Origin: Tateyamaria sp947503385
GTDB lineage: Bacteria > Pseudomonadota > Alphaproteobacteria > Rhodobacterales > Rhodobacteraceae
Assembly: GCF_051195235.1 (NCBI RefSeq)
Contig: NZ_JBNFZM010000006.1
Span: 186,001-250,000 of the forward strand
Length of the DNA: 64,000 nucleotides
Direction of reading: 5' to 3'
This document shows, piece after piece, positions 52,070 to 61,472 of this stretch (its first letter is position 1; every line of letters begins with the position of its first letter). Position numbers and translations under genes: made by a program. The notes beneath the pieces are model-generated. The model worked only from the letters and a program-made list of their open reading frames with translations. It did no database searches and was not told where the DNA came from.

Positions 52070-53097
52070 CAGTGGGCCCCTCCCTTGTGGTCGCGCCATG
52101 TGCGGCGCAGCGGCAGGATCAGCAGGATCACGATACCGATCATGGTGAGCATAGCGCTGGCCGAGGCGCGGCTGACCGCGCGATTGCCAGCATCATCCGG
52201 TACGAGGAAGTCGTAAGTCAGCCATTGCAGCGAGATGACGTGCGCCTGACTGCGGAAGCCCACGATCTCTTCGAACACGCGGTAACAGTCCATCAGGTGA
52301 ATGAGCGCGATAAAGATGATCAGCGGCATCAGGTGCGGCACGATCACATAGCGCAGCCGCTCGAACCGGGATGCGCCGTCGATGATCGCGCTTTCCAGCG
52401 TGTCCATGTTCACGGTTTGCAGGCCCGCGTAGAAGATCACAAAGGCGAACGGGGCCACATGCCAGACGCGATAGAAATACATCAAAAGCTCGATCGTCCA
52501 GGCTTGGGCGAACATCGCGATGTCCTGCCCCGTCCAGCGTTCCAGCGCCGCCGTCAGGATGCCGTCTCCCACAAACAGCCAGTAGATCGACAGCGATCCG
52601 ATCACAGGCGTGATGATGAACGGCAGGAGCGAAATGAAAATGACCGGGCCGCGTAAGGACTTGGCGGCGTTGTTCACCGCAAGTGCGATAGCGAGGCCCA
52701 CACCAATGACCAGCGGCAGCGTGATCAACGTGAACATCAGCGTGAACCGCAACGCCTTCCAGAAATCGATCTGCCAGATATCGCCAAAGTTGGCGCTGCC
52801 GATGGCGGCCCAGACCTTGTCCATCTGAAGCACGTTGCGATAGCTTTGCAGGCCGACCCATTCGGTGGTGGTCAGCGTCTTGCCCGTTGCCTCGTCTATG
52901 ATGGGAATTGTCTTGAGTTCGGTCGTGCAGGTCTGTGTGAGGAAACCCGGTGTACAGGTTTCGACCTCGACCTGTTGCAGGACGGGCTGGGTAATCTGGA
53001 AGCTTTGCAGGAACACCGAAACCAGCGGGGCCGCGATGAATAGAAGCATCATAAAGACCGACGGGGCCACGAACCAGAAGAAGGTCTTGAACTTCAT
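52069..53097 (-). CDS. ABC transporter permease, MalF-like
   Basis: The 342-residue protein has about six transmembrane segments and the EAA loop LESAIIDGASRFERLRYVIV. A periplasmic loop of ~70 residues after the first helix holds two CT-containing stretches (ETCTPGFLTQTCTTEL). It forms the channel with the MalG-like subunit for import of the operon's substrate. The ATG overlaps the GMC stop by four bases. Confidence 0.93.
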   Translation of the reverse strand: MKFKTFFWFVAPSVFMMLLFIAAPLVSVFLQSFQITQPVLQQVEVETCTPGFLTQTCTTELKTIPIIDEATGKTLTTTEWVGLQSYRNVLQMDKVWAAIGSANFGDIWQIDFWKALRFTLMFTLITLPLVIGVGLAIALAVNNAAKSLRGPVIFISLLPFIITPVIGSLSIYWLFVGDGILTAALERWTGQDIAMFAQAWTIELLMYFYRVWHVAPFAFVIFYAGLQTVNMDTLESAIIDGASRFERLRYVIVPHLMPLIIFIALIHLMDCYRVFEEIVGFRSQAHVISLQWLTYDFLVPDDAGNRAVSRASASAMLTMIGIVILLILPLRRTWRDHKGGAH

Positions 53098-54599
53098 GCT
53101 GCGTTCCTTGTTGCTGCGGCGGCCACATGGCCGCCGATCTGCCAGCCGATCATTATCGACGGGGCATTTGTGTTGGCGGTGGTGATGCGCGGCATGACGC
53201 TGGCATCTGCAACCCAGAGGTTTTGCGTGCCCGTGACGGCGCCCTTCTCATCCAGCGGACCACCCAGAGCGAGCGTGCCCACCGGGTGGTAAGCGGTGCC
53301 TGCGCGGGCGCGGATAATGCTGCGCAGGGCGTCGCCTGTGGTGGCCGCGCACGGAAAGGCTTCGGGGGCACGGCGGGTTCCAAAATCGGCTGTGGCGAGG
53401 ATTTCGCGCAGGCGTGTGACGCCCTTGACCATCATGTCAAGGTCGTGGTCATCGCCGAACAGGTTCAGGTCGATGAGCGGCGCGTAGGGGTCGTGACCGA
53501 TACGCAATTGTCCGCGCGACCGCGGCTGACACAGGCACACATCGGCAAAGTAACCCGCTCCCCAGATAATGCTGCGGCTTTGCCAGCCCATCAGGAACGG
53601 CAGGAAATGGGTCTGGACGTCGGGCGCATCATCCCCGGACACGCTGTAGAATGCGCCAGCTTCGACAGTGTTGGAACTAAGCCGACCGGAGCGGTTCAGC
53701 AACCATTGCAGCGGTGACAGCGCCCAAGCGGGCAGTTGGGCCAGTGTCAGGCCGTAGCCCGACCCTGCCCCTTTGAAATGCAGGCCAAAGCCGGGGTGGT
53801 CATGCAAGTTTGCGCCCACAAGGGGGGCATCCACGCGCACGTCGATGCCTGACACGCGCAGATCATTGCCCGGACCGATGCCCGACCGCATCAGGATCAT
53901 CGGGCTTTCTATGCTGCCTGCGGACAACACGACACCTGCGCGGGCGCAAAGCCTGCGCCCGTCTCGCAATTGCACACCCGTCGCGCGGGCGCCGTCAAAG
54001 GTCACCTGTGCAACCTCGGCCCCGGTCAACACAGTGGCACCGGACGGGCGCAGGAACCCGTCGGCGGCAGACCAGCGCGCGGCATCCCGCATATTGCAGT
54101 GAAAGACGCCTGCACTTTGCCGTTCGGGCGATGGCGGTGCGCCGGGATCATTGGCAGGAAAGACACGGCCAAAGGTTTCGGACAATGGATGCGGATGTGG
54201 CAACCGGGCGGGCGTCATGCGCGCCTCTACCGCGTCGAATGCACGCCACACCGTCGCGCTGTCCCATCCGGGCAGATTCCACGCGTCGAAATCCGCGCGG
54301 CAGCCGCGGAACCAGACCATCGAATTGATTGAACCGGACCCACCCAGCATCTTGCCACGCGGCACCGGAACTTTGCGCCCCCCCACAGACGCCATGGCGA
54401 CCGTTTCGCGTTTCCAGTTTCGGGTGTCAGACCGCATCAGATTGACCAATCCAAACGGCACCTTGACCCGGATGTCCCGGTCACTGGGGCCTGCTTCGAT
54501 CACAAGCACGGATGCGCCCGGTCGTTCAGCAAGGCGCGCGGCCACCGCGCACCCGGCAGAGCCACCGCCCACCACAATATGATCGAATTCCGATTGCAT
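53094..54599 (-). CDS. GMC-family FAD oxidoreductase
   Basis: The 501-residue flavoprotein starts with the dinucleotide motif VVGGGSAGCAVAARLAE, followed by the GMC signature region GKMLGGSGSINSMVWFRG and the second signature SAGSIESPMILMRSGIGP. The catalytic histidine lies in AGTAYHPVGTLALGG, near the C-terminus. GMC enzymes (choline, glucose, alcohol dehydrogenases/oxidases) oxidise primary or secondary alcohols. The enzyme is probably the first oxidation step on the imported substrate (inference). Confidence 0.93.
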   Translation of the reverse strand: MQSEFDHIVVGGGSAGCAVAARLAERPGASVLVIEAGPSDRDIRVKVPFGLVNLMRSDTRNWKRETVAMASVGGRKVPVPRGKMLGGSGSINSMVWFRGCRADFDAWNLPGWDSATVWRAFDAVEARMTPARLPHPHPLSETFGRVFPANDPGAPPSPERQSAGVFHCNMRDAARWSAADGFLRPSGATVLTGAEVAQVTFDGARATGVQLRDGRRLCARAGVVLSAGSIESPMILMRSGIGPGNDLRVSGIDVRVDAPLVGANLHDHPGFGLHFKGAGSGYGLTLAQLPAWALSPLQWLLNRSGRLSSNTVEAGAFYSVSGDDAPDVQTHFLPFLMGWQSRSIIWGAGYFADVCLCQPRSRGQLRIGHDPYAPLIDLNLFGDDHDLDMMVKGVTRLREILATADFGTRRAPEAFPCAATTGDALRSIIRARAGTAYHPVGTLALGGPLDEKGAVTGTQNLWVADASVMPRITTANTNAPSIMIGWQIGGHVAAAATRNAA

Positions 54600-54653
54600 C
54601 TGTCCCCCGGTTGGTTGGGCTGGCCGGGTCTGCCCCGGCCAGCCCGATTGGAT

Positions 54654-55874
54654 TTACTCCAGCACGCCAGCTTCTTTGGCGGCTGTGGTGTAGGATTCGT
54701 CGATGGCCACCAAAGTCGCCGCCGCATCACGCTCGCCCGTCAGGAACGCAGGCAGTTCGTTGCCCAATGCCGTGTGCAACAGACCCATCTGTGTGGTCGA
54801 CGGATAAGGCGGAGGCGCGGGGTTGGCGGTTGCGGTTGCAATCGCACCCTTGGCCAGATCGCCCGGCACATAGCCATCCACCAGCCAGATCGCCGCCTCG
54901 TTGGCGCTTGTCACCATGTCCTTGTCGAGCCCTTCCATCGCCAGACGGAAGGCGGCATCCGCCTCGGCGTCGGTGATGTTCGACGCGATCACGATACCGT
55001 CCCACCACAACGTCGTGGCCGGTGCACCGCCGTCCATGGCGACGGGCGCTGCGGACATCGCAACCTTGCCCACCACTTGGCTTTCGTTCTCGTCATTCAT
55101 CGCGCCGGCACGGCTGGCCCACAGGTTCGCCATGGCGATCTTGCCCTGCTGGAACTGCTGCTGCACGTATGTGGAGTCGCTGACCAGAACCTCTGGATCG
55201 GTGTATTCCAGCGTCTTTTTCATGGTCGCAAGCGCTTTCATGCCCGCGTCTGAATTCACCGCTGTGGTGTTGTCATCGTTAAAGAATGTGCCGCCGAAAC
55301 CAGGGTACATGTTCACGAATTCCTGCGCCAGGTTCCAGCCGGATTTCATCGTTGCACCGATCGGGTGATCGACAACGCCTGCCTCTTTGATCTTGTCTGC
55401 GGCGGCAAACACCTCGTCCCATGTTGTGGGTGTGTCGATGCCCAGATCGGCAAGAATGTCAGAGCGGTACATCAGGTGCTGCGTGTTCACCATCATCGCC
55501 ACGGCCATGATCTTGCCATCCACGCGGATCAGTTGGTTCGGCGTCAGGTTCTCACCATATTTTGCAACCAGATCGTCCAGCGGACGGATGGTGCCCGCAT
55601 TCAGCAGCGGCGTAATTGTCCCGTTAGACACCCCACCGATATGATAGAGCGAGGGGTTTGCCTCGAATGCGGCGGGTTGCTTGGTGCGGAATTCCTGATC
55701 CAGCTCAGCTTGGAAGTTGCCACATTCGGCCATGGCGTCCGTGACAGCCTTCCACGCCTCAAAACCTGCGCTCAGCGATTTCAACGGCACGTCGTTTTCG
55801 TAGGAACACGCGGCGAAAGCCGTGCTGCCCAGGAGCGAGATCGCGCCCGCCAGTGCCAGTTTCTTCAGATACAT
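54654..55874 (-). CDS. ABC transporter substrate-binding protein (MalE/UgpB-like)
   Basis: The 406-residue protein has a signal peptide (MYLKKLALAGAISLLGSTAF-AAC). The mature protein fits cluster B-type sugar/polyol binding proteins: GKIMAVAMMVNTQHLMYRSD, PTTWDEVFAAADKIKEAG and WWDGIVIASN. GGAG lies upstream of ATG 55874. It delivers the substrate to the MalFG-like permeases coded downstream. The ligand cannot be read from the sequence. Confidence 0.93.
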   Translation of the reverse strand: MYLKKLALAGAISLLGSTAFAACSYENDVPLKSLSAGFEAWKAVTDAMAECGNFQAELDQEFRTKQPAAFEANPSLYHIGGVSNGTITPLLNAGTIRPLDDLVAKYGENLTPNQLIRVDGKIMAVAMMVNTQHLMYRSDILADLGIDTPTTWDEVFAAADKIKEAGVVDHPIGATMKSGWNLAQEFVNMYPGFGGTFFNDDNTTAVNSDAGMKALATMKKTLEYTDPEVLVSDSTYVQQQFQQGKIAMANLWASRAGAMNDENESQVVGKVAMSAAPVAMDGGAPATTLWWDGIVIASNITDAEADAAFRLAMEGLDKDMVTSANEAAIWLVDGYVPGDLAKGAIATATANPAPPPYPSTTQMGLLHTALGNELPAFLTGERDAAATLVAIDESYTTAAKEAGVLE

Positions 55875-55962
55875 TTGCAAACTCCCTGTTGCGTTTGGTG
55901 CCAGTGCATCTTGCAAGCCTGCACTGGCTTGGATTGGGCAGCCCCCAAGGGCCGCCGGTTCC

Positions 55963-57009
55963 TCAGGCGATACGTTCGCCGGAGGAGGATGAGAATGCGT
56001 GGCAGATGCCCGCAGGAACGGTGAACGAAACGGTGTCGCCAATCTCGGCCCGGTATTCCTTGTGGGCTTTGATCGACACCAACTGGCCGCCAGCGCGCAC
56101 CGTCAGCATGGTGGCGTCACCCAACAGCTCGATCGTGTAGATCGGTGCGGTGATCTGGCCACCGGCGTCGGCCACGGCGGCGTCTTCGGCACGAAAACCC
56201 AAAGTGACGGGACCGTCTGGCCCCTCAAGCCCGGAGATCGAAACATTGTCGCCCGTGAACGTACCGCTCTGCATCTGGCCGTCCATCAGGTTCATCGCCG
56301 GAGAGCCGATAAAGCTGGCCACAAATGTGTTGGCGGGCCGGTCGTAGATATCTGTGGGCGTGCCCACCTGCTGGACCTTGCCCTGCTTCATGACGACAAC
56401 CCGGTCGGCAAGCGTCATCGCTTCGATCTGGTCATGGGTCACATAGACGGTGGTCACCTTTAGCTCGTGGCTGAGGTTTTTGATCTGCGCGCGGGTCGAG
56501 ACGCGCAGTTTGGCATCAAGGTTCGACAGCGGTTCATCCATCAGGAACACATTAGGCTCCCGCACGATGGCACGGGCAAGCGCCACGCGCTGGCGCTGAC
56601 CACCGGACAACTCGGCGGGTTTACGGTGCAGAAACTCGTCCAGTTCCACCATGGCAGAGGCGCGGCGCACACGTTCATCGTGGCTGGCCGGATCAACCTT
56701 GCGCACCTTGAGCGGGAAACGGATGTTTTCGTAGACGTTCAGGTGCGGGTAAAGACCGTAGGACTGGAACACCATCGCCACGTCGCGGTCCTTGGGGTCG
56801 AGGTCGTTGACCCGCTTACCGTCGATCACGATATCGCCATCGGTCGCGTCCTCAAGACCGGCAATCATCCGCATCGTCGTGGTCTTGCCGCAACCGGACG
56901 GGCCCAGCAAAACGAGGAATTCCTGATCGGCGATGGTCAGGTCGAAATTGTCGACCCCGACGAAGTTGCCCCACCGCTTGTTGATATTGCGTAGCTGAAT
57001 TTCGGCCAT
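55963..57009 (-). CDS. ABC transporter ATP-binding protein (UgpC/MalK-like)
   Basis: The 348-residue ATPase has Walker A GPSGCGKTT, the Q loop VFQSYGLYPHL, the signature LSGGQRQRVALARAI and Walker B VFLMDEPLSNLDA. A C-terminal TOBE/OB regulatory domain follows (DRPANTFVASFIGSPAMNL onwards). This is the CUT1 class. It is the first gene of the operon; AGGGGGA precedes ATG 57009 and the LacI-type palindrome lies 58 bases upstream. Confidence 0.96.
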   Translation of the reverse strand: MAEIQLRNINKRWGNFVGVDNFDLTIADQEFLVLLGPSGCGKTTTMRMIAGLEDATDGDIVIDGKRVNDLDPKDRDVAMVFQSYGLYPHLNVYENIRFPLKVRKVDPASHDERVRRASAMVELDEFLHRKPAELSGGQRQRVALARAIVREPNVFLMDEPLSNLDAKLRVSTRAQIKNLSHELKVTTVYVTHDQIEAMTLADRVVVMKQGKVQQVGTPTDIYDRPANTFVASFIGSPAMNLMDGQMQSGTFTGDNVSISGLEGPDGPVTLGFRAEDAAVADAGGQITAPIYTIELLGDATMLTVRAGGQLVSIKAHKEYRAEIGDTVSFTVPAGICHAFSSSSGERIA

Positions 57010-57066
57010 GGCGTCCCCCTGATCCCTTAACGGTACGGGCGAGGTTGCCGCTGAGGCAAGACATTT

Positions 57067-57082
57067 TTGCACACGTGTGCAA
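57067..57082. promoter_or_regulatory. Candidate LacI-family operator at the operon promoter
   Basis: TTGCACACGTGTGCAA is a perfect 16-bp palindrome with a central CG, the usual form for LacI/GalR-type operators. On the minus strand a TTGACC (57094-57089) lies six bases before it, so the palindrome would cover the region between -35 and -10. The LacI-type gene at 44782 in the same operon is the probable binder. Confidence 0.75.
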
Positions 57083-57193
57083 TTTTGCGGTCAAGCCGCC
57101 TAGCTGTGCATCTGGCCTACTTGAAATCGCCTTGATTTCAGGCACTTCGCGCAACCGTTCCACGTGCACACCGGGTTGGGCGACGATGCTTGG

Positions 57194-57216
57194 TCGGAAA
57201 CCTTGCCGGTTTCCGA
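57194..57216 (-). terminator. Hairpin after glutaryl-CoA dehydrogenase gene
   Basis: TCGGAAACC and GGTTTCCGA form a perfect 9-bp stem with a TTGCC loop (as read on the plus strand) just beyond the gcdH stop. No T run follows, so termination is only possible. Confidence 0.4.
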
Positions 57217-57229
57217 CATAGCCTGCGCG

Positions 57230-58453
57230 CTAGAAAAACGCCTGAAGGCCGGTTTGCGCGCGCCCGAGAATCAGCGCGTGAACGTCATGCGTGCCCTCAT
57301 AAGTGTTCACCGTCTCAAGGTTCATCAGGTGCCGCATCACTTGGTACGCACCGTCAATTCCGTTGCCCCCGTGCATGTCACGAGCATGGCGCGCGATCTC
57401 CAGCGCTTTGCCGCAATTGTTGCGCTTGACGATGGAAATCATCTCGGGGGCGGCCTCTGCTGCGTCCATCAGGCGTCCCACCTGCAAGGAGGCTTGCAGG
57501 CCCAGCGCAATTTCCGTCTGCATGTCTGCCAGCTTTTTCTGGAACAGTTGCGTCTGCGCCAGCGGCTTGCCAAACTGCTTGCGGTCGAGGCCGTATTGCC
57601 GGGCTGCGTGCCAGCAGAACTCCGCCGCGCCCATCGCACCCCACGAGATGCCGTAGCGCGCCCGGTTCAGACAGCCAAACGGCCCCTTCAGACCCTCGAC
57701 ATCCGGCAGCAATGCTTCCTCGCCCACTGTCACGTCCTGCATCACGATCTCGCCCGTGATGGAGGCGCGCAAAGACAGCTTGCCTTCGATCTTGGGCGCG
57801 GACAGGCCGGCCATCCCCTTTTCCAGAACGAAACCGCGGATTTTGCCACCATGGGCCTCGGACTTGGCCCAAACCACGAACACGTCCGCGATTGGTGCGT
57901 TTGAAATCCACATTTTGGCGCCGTTCAGCACATAGCCATCATCGGTCTTTTTCGCCGTGGTCTTCATTCCCGCCGGGTCCGATCCTGCTTCGGGTTCGGT
58001 CAGCCCGAAACAGCCGATCCATTCACCCGAGGCAAGCTTGGGCAAGTATTTGCGCCGCTGCGCTTCGGAGCCGTAGGCATAGATCGGATAGATCACGAGG
58101 CTCGCCTGCACCGACATCATCGACCGGTAGCCGCTGTCGATCCGCTCAACCTCGCGGGCGACGAGACCGTAGGCCACATAGGACCCGCCCAGACCGCCAT
58201 ACTCTTCGGGCAGGGTCACGGCGAGCAGTCCCATATCGCCCATCTCCCGGAATATGTCGGGGTCCGTCGTCTCATTCGCGAACGCGTCGACGACACGCGG
58301 GGCGAGCTTTTCATTGGCGTAGGCGGCGGCAGAGGCTTGGATCATCCGCTCGTCCTCGGTCAGCTGCGCTGCGAGGCGGAACGGGTCGGACCAGTCGAAA
58401 TGGCCCAGATCAGGCGCGTCTTTGGGCTTCAGGATCTTGGATTCGGCATTCAT
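57230..58453 (-). CDS. gcdH: Glutaryl-CoA dehydrogenase
   Basis: GcdH oxidises and decarboxylates glutaryl-CoA to crotonyl-CoA in lysine, hydroxylysine and tryptophan breakdown. The 407-residue acyl-CoA dehydrogenase has RSMMSVQASLV, CFGLTEPEAGSDPAGM and ARYGISWGAMGAAEFCWHAA. The catalytic glutamate is in NTYEGTHDVHALILGRA. These are specific to the GcdH branch. The start ATG 58453 is clear. It ends 221 bases upstream of the ABC operon and is probably a separate unit. Confidence 0.94.
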   Translation of the reverse strand: MNAESKILKPKDAPDLGHFDWSDPFRLAAQLTEDERMIQASAAAYANEKLAPRVVDAFANETTDPDIFREMGDMGLLAVTLPEEYGGLGGSYVAYGLVAREVERIDSGYRSMMSVQASLVIYPIYAYGSEAQRRKYLPKLASGEWIGCFGLTEPEAGSDPAGMKTTAKKTDDGYVLNGAKMWISNAPIADVFVVWAKSEAHGGKIRGFVLEKGMAGLSAPKIEGKLSLRASITGEIVMQDVTVGEEALLPDVEGLKGPFGCLNRARYGISWGAMGAAEFCWHAARQYGLDRKQFGKPLAQTQLFQKKLADMQTEIALGLQASLQVGRLMDAAEAAPEMISIVKRNNCGKALEIARHARDMHGGNGIDGAYQVMRHLMNLETVNTYEGTHDVHALILGRAQTGLQAFF

Positions 58454-58663
58454 GGCGTCAGTCCCCTTGCGCGGCAGCAGTCACATTTGCGCGCAGGGTA
58501 GCGGCCCGGCGGCAATGTGCAATGCCCCCGCAATGCTTTGCATTGAGGCAAAGCATCGCGGCTGCGCCCCGTTTCCGCCCCATTTCCGCCCAAATCGCCC
58601 GGCATAAGACACTCATATGATTCTGTCTCAGGGGTGGGGCTGAAGATATATAGGAGTGCTGCC

Positions 58664-59011
58664 ATGAAGCGCGCAATTTTCACCGGAACGGTCGTGACCG
58701 CTCTCATCTTTGCCACAACTGCGATGGCGGCGGAGCACAATATCCTGATCCTGCCCGACACGTATTTCCCGGAAACCACCTATCTCAACCCGGGTGACAC
58801 GGTGAAATTCATCAACATCTCGGGTGACGAGCACACGATCATCGCCGCAAACGAGGCATGGACCATCGGCCCGCTTGATGCGGAGGAGGAATACTCCATG
58901 GTCGTCGATTCCGAGATTGAACGCACCTTCCACAATGCGAACGCGATCAACTCCGACGGCACCTATGCTGTGACCGGCGACATCAGCTTTGACGCGTCGC
59001 CGGTAAACTGA
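58664..59011 (+). CDS. Small secreted cupredoxin-fold protein
   Basis: The 115-residue protein has a signal peptide (MKRAIFTGTVVTALIFATTA-MAAE) and a cupredoxin-like core: YFPETTYLNPGDTVKFINIS, GDEHTIIAANEAWTIGPL, and FHNANAINSDGTYAVTGDIS. One histidine of the copper site is present (DEHTI), but the usual C-x-H-x-M region near the end is missing, so copper binding as in plastocyanin is doubtful. AGGAG precedes the ATG 58664. Confidence 0.82.
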   Translation: MKRAIFTGTVVTALIFATTAMAAEHNILILPDTYFPETTYLNPGDTVKFINISGDEHTIIAANEAWTIGPLDAEEEYSMVVDSEIERTFHNANAINSDGTYAVTGDISFDASPVN

Positions 59012-59021
59012 TCCCTGCGCG

Positions 59022-59693
59022 CTAATCGTCGTTCGGATCGATCAGCGCGGGACCAGAGGCGCGGTTTGAATTGACCGCCCGCGACACACGGTGCCATTGC
59101 AAGGCATCATCCGGGGCTGCACGCATCAGGCGCGCGGCCCCTTTGCCCTGCTCTCCCAGCCACAGACCGACATCCTCGGGCTCAAGCACCACCGGCATCC
59201 GGTGGTGGATCGCCGACATTGGCGTGTTGGCCGCCGTCGTGACAATGGCCGCCGTACGCATCCGCGCACCTTCGTCGCCCTTGGCCACCCAGCTTTGCCA
59301 AACGGCGGCAAAGGCCAGAGGCGCGCCATCTGACCGTGTGATATACCATGGCAAGCGCACATCCCCGTCCCGCGTCCATTCGTAAAATCCCGACGCCACA
59401 ATCACAGCCCGCCGTTCGCGGCACGCCGCCCGGAATGCAGGTTTTTCCGCAATCGTTTCAGCGCGTGCATTGATCAGCAACGGACCGTCATTGGGGGCCT
59501 TATACCAATGCGGCAGAAACCCCCAACGCATCGGACCCAAGTGCCGCGTGCCGTCTTTAGACCGGACCACATGGACCGCATTTGTCGGGCACACATTGTA
59601 ATTGGGCACATCGGGCAGGTCATTCGCGGGCGTCGCGTTGAACAGCTGCGCCATCGCATCATTGGGCAATGTCACCGAAAATCGTCCACACAT
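59022..59693 (-). CDS. SOS response-associated peptidase family protein (YedK/HMCES)
   Basis: YedK/HMCES proteins crosslink through Cys2 to abasic sites in single-stranded DNA and protect the fork. The 223-residue protein starts MCGRFS with Cys2, and has YNVCPTN, the asparagine in LLINARAETI, the glutamate in SGFYEWTRDGD and the histidine in AIHHRMPVVLEPED, all in the usual order and length. It is convergent with the cupredoxin gene. Confidence 0.96.
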   Translation of the reverse strand: MCGRFSVTLPNDAMAQLFNATPANDLPDVPNYNVCPTNAVHVVRSKDGTRHLGPMRWGFLPHWYKAPNDGPLLINARAETIAEKPAFRAACRERRAVIVASGFYEWTRDGDVRLPWYITRSDGAPLAFAAVWQSWVAKGDEGARMRTAAIVTTAANTPMSAIHHRMPVVLEPEDVGLWLGEQGKGAARLMRAAPDDALQWHRVSRAVNSNRASGPALIDPNDD

Positions 59694-59728
59694 AACGCGA
59701 CCCTAGCGCAAAGCCCAAAACGACGTAA

Positions 59729-59746
59729 GGCGGGCCGAGGCCCGCC
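59729..59746 (-). terminator. Hairpin after the 5'-nucleotidase gene
   Basis: GGCGGGCC and GGCCCGCC form a strong GC-rich stem with a tiny loop. It lies 26 bases beyond the stop of the nucleotidase gene. The T run is weak and displaced, so it is only a possible terminator. Confidence 0.4.
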
Positions 59747-59771
59747 CTACGCATACGCTTCTCAACAGCGC

Positions 59772-61331
59772 TTATTTCACGGTGATACGACCGTCGGTAT
59801 AGGGCGTGAACGGCCCCTGAGCGGCCAGGTATTCGGCCAGCACATCTGCCAGGTCGGGACCGAAATCATACGCATTTTCAGCGGTTGTGAACATGCCGTA
59901 GCCGTCACCGCCATTGCGCACATAGTTGTTGGACACGACACCATAGACCTTGGCCGGATCGATGGGCGCGCCGCCCACCATCACGTCGCTGACCCGTTCA
60001 CCCACAGGCTTGGACGCGTCAAAGGCATAGGTCAGCCCTGCCACTTGCGGGAACCGGCCCTTGACCTCTTCGATCTGGCTCACTCCGTTTTCCAGCGCGT
60101 CGATCATGGTCTGACCTGACACTTGGAAGGTGGACAGCGTGTTCTGGAACGGCAGCACGGTCAGCACTTCGCCCATCGTCACCTCACCGGAATCGATGGA
60201 GGCCCGGATACCACCGCCGTTCTGGATGGCGATCTCGATCCCCTGATCCTTGACCCGGTCCAGCATGGCATCGGCAATAAGCGACCCCATGGGGCATTCC
60301 TGCACCCGGCAGACCGACCGGTCGCCTTCGATGGCTTCTGCCGCTTCTGCGACGACTCGCGTCTTCATCTCTTCGATGGGCGCGCCCATCTCGGCGATGC
60401 GTTCGATGAACGCAGCGTTTGGCTCGACCGAAGCATCGAGGATCATCGGGTCGCCCGAGGCCGCTGTCACATTGCCCGCGTCGTCAAAGGTCACGGTCAG
60501 GTGGCCGAGATACTTGGTATAGGCATAGGCCTGTGCCACCGCTGCATCGCCAACCATCGTCGGGTAGGCAGGCGTGCCGTCATCGTCGTTTGACATGAGT
60601 GTGTGGCTGTGCCCGCCAATTACGACGTCGATGCCATCCACCGCCTCCGCGATATCCAGATCCTTGGACAGACCCACGTGGTTCAGCGCGATGATGATAT
60701 CGACACCCTCGCCTTGCAGCGTGGCGACATCCGCCTGCAGCGCCTCAATCTCGTCCTGAAAGACGACATTCGGACCCGGGCTGGACGTTTCGACCGTGTC
60801 AGTCGCTAGGGCCGAGATCACGCCGATCTTCTTGCCGCCAACCTCAAGCACGACGTGGTTTTCGACCTTGCCGTTAAGCGTCGCTTCGCCAGACAGATCG
60901 AGATTGCCCGAGATGACCGGAAAGCTCACTTTTTCGATGAAATCCGCCAGGCCCTGCGGGCCGTCATCGAATTCGTGGTTGCCCACGGCCATAGCATCAT
61001 AGCCCATCTGTTCCATGAACTCGGCTTCGGCAGCGCCCTTATACGTGGTGTAGAACAGCGAGCCCTGAAACGGGTCGCCCGCGTCCAACACCACAACGTT
61101 CTGGTTGTCCAACTGCGCTTTCTTGGCGTCGATGGCAGATTTCACACGTGCGACACCGCCAAAGCATTTGCCCTCAGCTTCGCCTTCCGCGTCGCAGGTC
61201 GAATCGTATTTGTTGATCGACTCGATCCGGCTGTGCATGTCGTTGGTGTGCAGGATGTGCAGCGTGTATTCTGCCGACGCCATGCCAGCGCTCAATGCCA
61301 GTGCAGCCGTTCCCATCAGAAATCGGGTCAT
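59772..61331 (-). CDS. Periplasmic bifunctional metallophosphatase/5'-nucleotidase
   Basis: The 519-residue protein has a signal peptide (MTRFLMGTAALALSAGMASA). The metallophosphatase domain has LHTNDMHSRIE, VLDAGDPFQGS, VGNHEFDDG, NHVG and GGHSHT as metal ligands. The C-terminal 5'-nucleotidase domain has QNGGGIRASIDSGEVT and the substrate-stacking region NNYVRNGGDGYGMF. It removes phosphate from nucleotides (UshA-like) in the periplasm, supplying phosphate and nucleosides. Confidence 0.95.
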   Translation of the reverse strand: MTRFLMGTAALALSAGMASAEYTLHILHTNDMHSRIESINKYDSTCDAEGEAEGKCFGGVARVKSAIDAKKAQLDNQNVVVLDAGDPFQGSLFYTTYKGAAEAEFMEQMGYDAMAVGNHEFDDGPQGLADFIEKVSFPVISGNLDLSGEATLNGKVENHVVLEVGGKKIGVISALATDTVETSSPGPNVVFQDEIEALQADVATLQGEGVDIIIALNHVGLSKDLDIAEAVDGIDVVIGGHSHTLMSNDDDGTPAYPTMVGDAAVAQAYAYTKYLGHLTVTFDDAGNVTAASGDPMILDASVEPNAAFIERIAEMGAPIEEMKTRVVAEAAEAIEGDRSVCRVQECPMGSLIADAMLDRVKDQGIEIAIQNGGGIRASIDSGEVTMGEVLTVLPFQNTLSTFQVSGQTMIDALENGVSQIEEVKGRFPQVAGLTYAFDASKPVGERVSDVMVGGAPIDPAKVYGVVSNNYVRNGGDGYGMFTTAENAYDFGPDLADVLAEYLAAQGPFTPYTDGRITVK

Positions 61332-61472
61332 TTGGTATCTCCCCTATTGGTTATGCCAGTATCGTGACAACAATCTGCGTCACGAGTCAAAGAGGTTCCT
61401 TACGGAAACCGGACGACAAAACCGTGACAGCGCGCCCTTGACCAGCGCGTGGGCAATCGGCATCACGACGCC

